Source: Oscillospiraceae bacterium (lineage in GTDB: Bacteria > Bacillota_A > Clostridia > Oscillospirales > Oscillospiraceae). From it: a stretch of 9,266 nt of DNA. The translations under genes and the position numbers were made by a program. Position 1 is the first letter of the stretch. Every line of letters starts with the position of its first letter. The stretch is taken from the NCBI GenBank assembly GCA_016302015.1, contig JAEDOJ010000042.1, positions 1-9,266 on the forward strand. The letters run 5' to 3'. Below, one piece after another: positions 5,765-9,266 of the stretch. The notes under the pieces were generated by a model that saw only the letters and a program-made list of their open reading frames with translations, had not been told where the DNA came from and made no database searches.

Positions 5765-6325
5765 CTAAGGCCGCCGGGCAGGGGCTTTGAGGCGGTTCAG
5801 ACTTCTCAGCAATGGCTCTGCGCCGAACCAGAGGAACAGGGCTGTGGAGGCGGCATGGAGGGCGTCTGCGGGGAAGGCTGCGGCATAGCAGCCCAGCAGG
5901 AGTCTGAAATTCAGGGTTTCCCCTGCCCAGAGGAGGGCACAGGCGGTATTGACAATGCCGCCGTAGATCACGAGGGCGCAGAGGGCGCCGAAGCTGCTGA
6001 GAGAACGCCGGGAGGAGGAAAGCAGACCCCTGGAGGTAAGAAACCCGGCCAGAAAGCCGGTGACGCCCATGGCAAGCATCTGAACCACCGTCCATGGGCC
6101 TTGGGAAAGCAGCGTATTGGACAACAGCATGGAGCCGGAGCCTACCAGAAAGCCGGTCTCTCCGCCAAAGGCGGCCCCGATGAGGATCGTCAGAGCCATG
6201 ACGGGCTTTATCTGCGGCAGCAGAAAAAAGATGACTCTGACAGCGGCGACGATGGCGCAGAGAAATGCGGTCAGAGCAAGGTCTCTGACCCCTGACCGGC
6301 GGGAAAGCATACGGAATCCGTCCAA
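5765..6325 (-). CDS. ECF transporter S component (substrate-binding membrane subunit)
   Basis: A 186-residue integral membrane protein with about six hydrophobic segments, of the kind that binds a vitamin or similar micronutrient for energy-coupling-factor ABC importers. Segments run from ALTAFLCAIVAAVRVIFFLL (residues 17-36) through the conserved IKPVMALTILIGAAFGGETG (39-58), then FLVGSGSMLLSN, the loop QGPWTVVQMLAMGVTGFLAG (75-94), and two or three helices after the basic stretch at about residues 99-107. The QGPWT-QM and G-E-GFLVG motifs are typical of S components. The substrate cannot be assigned. The start is TTG 6325, because AGGAGG (6338-6333) is 7 bases upstream, while the in-frame ATG at 6310 is too far from it. 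No EcfA or EcfT gene is visible, so it probably shares a module encoded elsewhere (group II). It is divergent from pstS, with no clear terminator before ychF. Confidence 0.82.
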   Translation of the reverse strand: MDGFRMLSRRSGVRDLALTAFLCAIVAAVRVIFFLLPQIKPVMALTILIGAAFGGETGFLVGSGSMLLSNTLLSQGPWTVVQMLAMGVTGFLAGFLTSRGLLSSSRRSLSSFGALCALVIYGGIVNTACALLWAGETLNFRLLLGCYAAAFPADALHAASTALFLWFGAEPLLRSLNRLKAPARRP

Positions 6326-6332
6326 GGTTACC

Positions 6333-6338
6333 CCTCCT
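6333..6338 (-). promoter_or_regulatory. Ribosome binding site supporting the TTG start of the ECF S component
   Basis: AGGAGG on the minus strand, 7 bases before TTG 6325 and 22 bases before the alternative ATG 6310. Confidence 0.75.
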
Positions 6339-6377
6339 TTTGGAATAGTGTATCCACCTGTGAGACAAATTTCTTTC

Positions 6378-6431
6378 TTACCAAAACTTTACAATACCGG
6401 GATAACGGATTTGATATTTCCTCTGTATGAT
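6378..6431 (+). promoter_or_regulatory. Putative PhoP-box region and promoter of the pst operon
   Basis: Hexamers TTACCA (6378), TTACAA (6389) and TTGATA (6411) start at positions that share an 11-base phase; the unit between them, at 6400 (GGATAA), is degenerate. Bacillus PhoP boxes are TTAACA-like direct repeats with that phase, placed upstream of pst genes. A -10 TATGAT (6426-6431) lies 10 bases after the last hexamer and has no good -35 (TAACGG at 17 bases), as expected for an activator-dependent promoter. The family context supports it; the site itself is inference. Confidence 0.45.
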
Positions 6432-6464
6432 AAAGCCAGAATCAAAAACAAAGGAGGAATTCAA

Positions 6465-7271
6465 ATGAAAAAAGTATTCTGTTGTATTCTGGCGGTCTGT
6501 ATGGTGCTTGTGCTGGCGGGCTGCGGCGGTCAGGGGGAAACCGTGTCAACCAACGGCTCCACCTCCATGGAAAAGGTCATCGGCATCCTGTCGGAGCAGT
6601 TTATGAACGCCCACGGGGATATCACCGTGACCTATGACGCCACCGGCTCCGGTACGGGAATTGAGGCCGTGGCGAACGGCACCTGCGACATCGGCCTTGC
6701 CTCCAGAAATCTGAAGGAGGAGGAAGCGGCGAAGGGACTGGTTTCCACCACCCTTGCCCTGGACGGGATTGCCATCATCGTCAATGAAAACTGCCCGGTG
6801 GAGGATCTGACGGTGGAGCAGATCGCGGCCATCTTCACAGGGGAAATTACAGACTGGTCTGAGCTGGGCGGCAGCGGGGAGATTGCCTGCATCGGGCGGG
6901 AGGCCGGTTCCGGCACCCGGGACGGGTTTGAATCCATCACCAAAACCGCCGACCGCTGTGTTCTCAAGCAGGAGCTGACCTCCACCGGCGGGGTAATTGC
7001 CGCCGTACAGTCCAGCCCCAACGCCATCGGCTACGCATCCTTCGCTGCGGTAGAAGGACAGAAGGGAATTAAGACGCTTACAGTCAACGGCGTGACCTGC
7101 ACTGCGGATCACATTACTGACGGCAGCTACGTCATCCAGCGGCCCTTCAATCTGATCACCCGAGCGGACGGAAACCTGGGGGAAGCGGCGCAGGCGTTTT
7201 TCGACTACATGGTAAGCCCCGATGCCGCCGGGCTGATCACCGACGCGGGAGCGGTTCCCACGGCAAAGTGA
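6465..7271 (+). CDS. pstS: Phosphate ABC transporter substrate-binding lipoprotein
   Basis: A 268-residue lipoprotein that captures inorganic phosphate outside the membrane and delivers it to PstCA. The signal peptide MKKVFCCILAVCMVLVLAGC ends in the lipobox LAGC, with C20 as the lipidated residue. The mature protein has the phosphate-binding loops GSTSM (31-35), GSGTG (61-65) and REAGSGTRDGFE (145-156). Also present are the family signatures IGLASRNLKEEE, LDGIAIIVN and IFTGEITDWSELGG. The start is ATG 6465, with a strong AAGGAGG (6451-6457) 7 bases upstream. The open frame extends further upstream, but that part has no signal sequence and crosses the promoter. It is the first gene of the pst operon; the pstC start follows its stop after one base. 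Confidence 0.97.
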   Translation: MKKVFCCILAVCMVLVLAGCGGQGETVSTNGSTSMEKVIGILSEQFMNAHGDITVTYDATGSGTGIEAVANGTCDIGLASRNLKEEEAAKGLVSTTLALDGIAIIVNENCPVEDLTVEQIAAIFTGEITDWSELGGSGEIACIGREAGSGTRDGFESITKTADRCVLKQELTSTGGVIAAVQSSPNAIGYASFAAVEGQKGIKTLTVNGVTCTADHITDGSYVIQRPFNLITRADGNLGEAAQAFFDYMVSPDAAGLITDAGAVPTAK

Positions 7272-7272
7272 T

Positions 7273-8160
7273 ATGAAAAAGAAATCCGTAAAACAGATCG
7301 CAGTGGAGAAGGGCATGAATGTGCTGTTTCTCCTCTGCGGCATTCTCACCGTAGGCTTTGTCCTGTGCATTTCCGTCTACCTGGTGATCTCCGGCCTGCC
7401 GGCCATCGGGAAGATTGGCTTCGCGGATTTTTTCTTCGGAACCACATGGCAGCCCACCGCCAGCGAGCCTTCCTACGGAATCCTGCCCTTTCTTCTGACC
7501 AGCGTATACGGCACGGCGGGAGCGGTTCTGATCGGAATCCCCATCGGCCTGCTGACGGCGGTCTACCTTGCAAAAATTGCGCCCCCGAGAGTTGCGGGCG
7601 CCGTCAGAACCGCCGTGCAGCTCCTGGCGGGCATCCCCTCTGTGGTCTACGGTCTGGTGGGAATGATCGTGCTGGTGCCGGGAATTCAGAAGCTGTTCTC
7701 GCTGTCCTCCGGGGCAACGCTCCTTGCGGCAATCGTTGTGCTGGCAATCATGATTCTGCCTTCCATCATCAATGTGTCTGAAACCGCCCTCCGGGCAGTG
7801 CCGGCAGAATATGAGGAAGCCTCCCAGGCGCTGGGGGCAACAAAGCTGGAGACCTATTTCCGTGTCAGCCTTCCTGCCGCGAAAAGCGGGATCGCCACCG
7901 CCGTTGTCCTGGGCGTGGGCAGAGCTATAGGGGAGGCCATGGCAATTATCATGGTGTCGGGGAATGTTCCCAATATGCCCGGCCTGCTGGAATCCGTCCG
8001 GTTTATGACCACCGCCATCGCTTCGGAAATGTCCTATGCCCCGGTGGGCTCTCTCCAGCGGGAAGCCCTGTTTTCCATCGGCCTGACCCTCTTCCTGTTT
8101 ATTATGCTGATCAACGTCCTGTTAAATCTGACGGTGAAGAAAAAGGGGGAAAGAACATGA
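7273..8160 (+). CDS. pstC: Phosphate ABC transporter permease PstC
   Basis: A 295-residue inner-membrane subunit that forms the phosphate channel with PstA. Six predicted helices include LFLLCGILTVGFVLCISVYL near the N-terminus. Permease signatures include QLLAGIPSVVYGLVGMIVLV (116-135), the EAA loop with EEASQALGATKLETYFR (181-197) that docks on PstB, and GRAIGEAMAIIMVSG (216-230). The ATG at 7273 follows the pstS stop by one base and has no convincing Shine-Dalgarno sequence, so it is probably translated by coupling. The last codons overlap the pstA start (ATGA at 8157-8160). The length is normal for the family. Confidence 0.97.
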   Translation: MKKKSVKQIAVEKGMNVLFLLCGILTVGFVLCISVYLVISGLPAIGKIGFADFFFGTTWQPTASEPSYGILPFLLTSVYGTAGAVLIGIPIGLLTAVYLAKIAPPRVAGAVRTAVQLLAGIPSVVYGLVGMIVLVPGIQKLFSLSSGATLLAAIVVLAIMILPSIINVSETALRAVPAEYEEASQALGATKLETYFRVSLPAAKSGIATAVVLGVGRAIGEAMAIIMVSGNVPNMPGLLESVRFMTTAIASEMSYAPVGSLQREALFSIGLTLFLFIMLINVLLNLTVKKKGERT

Positions 8161-8999
8161 GGCTTTCATCCGGAAGGAGGCTGTGGAACGGCGGCATCAA
8201 GGCGCTGCTCTATCTGTCGGCGGGGGTGACGGTGACCCTTCTGCTGGCCATCATCGGATATATTTTCTATCGGGGACTTCCCTTCCTCAACTGGGAACTG
8301 GTCTCCACCCAAACCAGCTATCTCCGGGATACCATCGGTATTTTGCCCAACATCGTCAATACCCTCTATATCATTCTGGTCACCATGGTGATCGTCCTGC
8401 CCCTGGGCGTGGGGGCGGCGGTCTACCTGACGGAGTATGCGTCAAACCGGCGGCTTGTGTCCCTGATCGAGTTTGCCACCGAGGCGCTGGCGGGGATTCC
8501 CTCCATTATTTTCGGTCTGGTGGGCATGCTCCTGTTTACCCAGCTTTGCGGTCTGGGAGCGGGAATTCTGGCAGGGGGACTCACTCTGGTCATGATGATC
8601 CTGCCCACCATCCTTCGCACCACCCAGGAAAGTCTGAAAACCGTTCCCCAGGCGTATCGGGAGGGAGCTATGGCTCTGGGAGCGGGAAAGTGGCGTATGG
8701 TGCGAACGGTCGTCCTGCCAAACGCCATAGACGGCATCGTTACAGGGTGTATTCTGGCGGTGGGACGTCTGGTGGGGGAGTCGGCGGCGCTGCTGTTTAC
8801 CGCGGGCTTCGGACTGAAGCTGCAGGACTTCGTCACGTCTCTCCGCTCCTCTTCCGCAACCCTGACCGTGGCGCTGTATATCTACGCCAGCGAGCAGGGA
8901 AAAATTGATGTGGCCTTTGCCATTGCGGTGATTCTGATGCTGCTGACGTTGGTGATCAACGCCGCCTCAGGCTTCGCAGGCAGGAAACTCAGGAGGTAA
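8157..8999 (+). CDS. pstA: Phosphate ABC transporter permease PstA
   Basis: A 280-residue inner-membrane partner of PstC. The family-typical GILPNIVNTLYIILVTM is at residues 61-77, VYLTEYASNRR at 89-99, and EALAGIPSIIFGLVGMLLF at 109-127. The cytoplasmic EAA loop (REGAMALGAGKWRMVRTVVL, 168-187) contacts PstB. GRLVGESAALLFTAG (203-217) mirrors the matching motif in PstC. ATG 8157 overlaps the pstC stop by 4 bases, with GGGGGA a few bases upstream. The stop at 8997-8999 directly follows the pstB ribosome binding site. All features are those of a complete, functional gene. Confidence 0.97.
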   Translation: MRLSSGRRLWNGGIKALLYLSAGVTVTLLLAIIGYIFYRGLPFLNWELVSTQTSYLRDTIGILPNIVNTLYIILVTMVIVLPLGVGAAVYLTEYASNRRLVSLIEFATEALAGIPSIIFGLVGMLLFTQLCGLGAGILAGGLTLVMMILPTILRTTQESLKTVPQAYREGAMALGAGKWRMVRTVVLPNAIDGIVTGCILAVGRLVGESAALLFTAGFGLKLQDFVTSLRSSSATLTVALYIYASEQGKIDVAFAIAVILMLLTLVINAASGFAGRKLRR

Positions 9000-9002
9000 C
9001 CT

Positions 9003-9266
9003 ATGGAAGCAATTATCCAAACCAAAAATCTCAGCCTCTGGTATGGAGATCATCAGGCGCTGAAAAATATCAACGCAGACCTGCCCCGCAATGAGATTAC
9101 CGCCCTCATCGGCCCTTCGGGCTGCGGAAAATCCACCTTTTTAAGGACGCTGAACCGGATGCAGGATCTGGTGCCCAACGTGAAGATTACGGGAGAGGTG
9201 CTCTATGAGGGCAGCAATATTTATGACCCTTCCGTGGATGTGACCTGGCTGCGGAAGCGGATCGGC
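9003..9266 (+). CDS. pstB: Phosphate ABC transporter ATP-binding protein PstB, N-terminal part (cut by right edge)
   Basis: The first 88 codons of the ATPase that powers PstCA. The sequence begins MEAIIQTKNLSLWYGDHQAL, with Y14 at the A-loop position. Walker A is GPSGCGKST at residues 37-45, followed by FLRTLNRMQDLVPNVKITGE, which is characteristic of PstB rather than other ABC ATPases. The visible end is DVTWLRKRIG, just before the Q-loop, so the Walker B and signature motifs lie outside the window. AGGAGG (8991-8996) lies 6 bases before the ATG and overlaps the end of pstA. phoU often follows pstB; it cannot be seen here. Confidence 0.96.
   Translation, partial: MEAIIQTKNLSLWYGDHQALKNINADLPRNEITALIGPSGCGKSTFLRTLNRMQDLVPNVKITGEVLYEGSNIYDPSVDVTWLRKRIG

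Noticed and set aside
6347..6352. Possible -10 TACACT for the ECF S component gene
   Set aside because: No -35 of reasonable quality lies at 16-18 bases, so the promoter of this gene is left unassigned.
6117..6464. Upstream extension of the pstS frame
   Set aside because: It crosses the ECF S component gene and the pst promoter. The lipoprotein signal peptide and strong ribosome binding site place the start at 6465.

Overview
The window looks like a chromosomal piece from a Gram-positive, endospore-forming firmicute. The evidence is a sporulation-specific SpoIIE phosphatase, a lipoprotein-type PstS, an ECF-type transporter S component, strong AGGAGG-type ribosome binding sites and TTGACA-N17-TATRAT promoters. 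The high GC content and the mix of GTG, TTG and ATG starts would suit a gut-type Clostridia lineage such as Oscillospirales; that placement is inference. I see no mobile element, phage gene, CRISPR array, tRNA or rRNA. Coding density is high and no gene-free stretch exceeds about 200 bases.

Layout. (1) 2-481 (+): 3' end of S-adenosylhomocysteine hydrolase, closed by a strong bidirectional hairpin terminator at 495-541. (2) 535-2144 (-): a two-gene operon, a CYTH-domain phosphohydrolase followed 17 bases later by a family 2 glycosyltransferase, driven by a near-perfect sigma-A promoter at 2174-2202. (3) 2287-4177 (+): spoIIE, divergent from that operon and broken by a one-base frameshift near 2680. 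(4) 4369-4533 (+): a 54-residue FeoB-associated-type Cys-rich membrane protein with its own promoter. It ends inside a hairpin terminator shared with the convergent ychF. (5) 4556-5653 (-): ychF with a strong promoter. (6) 5765-6325 (-): an ECF transporter substrate-binding subunit with a TTG start. (7) 6465-9266 (+): the start of a phosphate uptake operon, pstS-pstC-pstA-pstB, with pstB cut by the window edge.

How they work together. The only clear multi-gene pathway is the Pst ABC importer: PstS binds phosphate outside the membrane, PstC and PstA form the channel, and PstB supplies ATP hydrolysis. It is preceded by 11-base-spaced TTACCA/TTACAA/TTGATA hexamers that resemble PhoP boxes. The other genes are housekeeping or developmental singletons. 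I found no clear new multi-gene system. The points most worth a second look are the spoIIE frameshift, the orphan FeoB-associated small protein, the CYTH-glycosyltransferase pairing, the putative Pho boxes, and the poor fit of the leftmost 100 bases to the rest of the SAH hydrolase.
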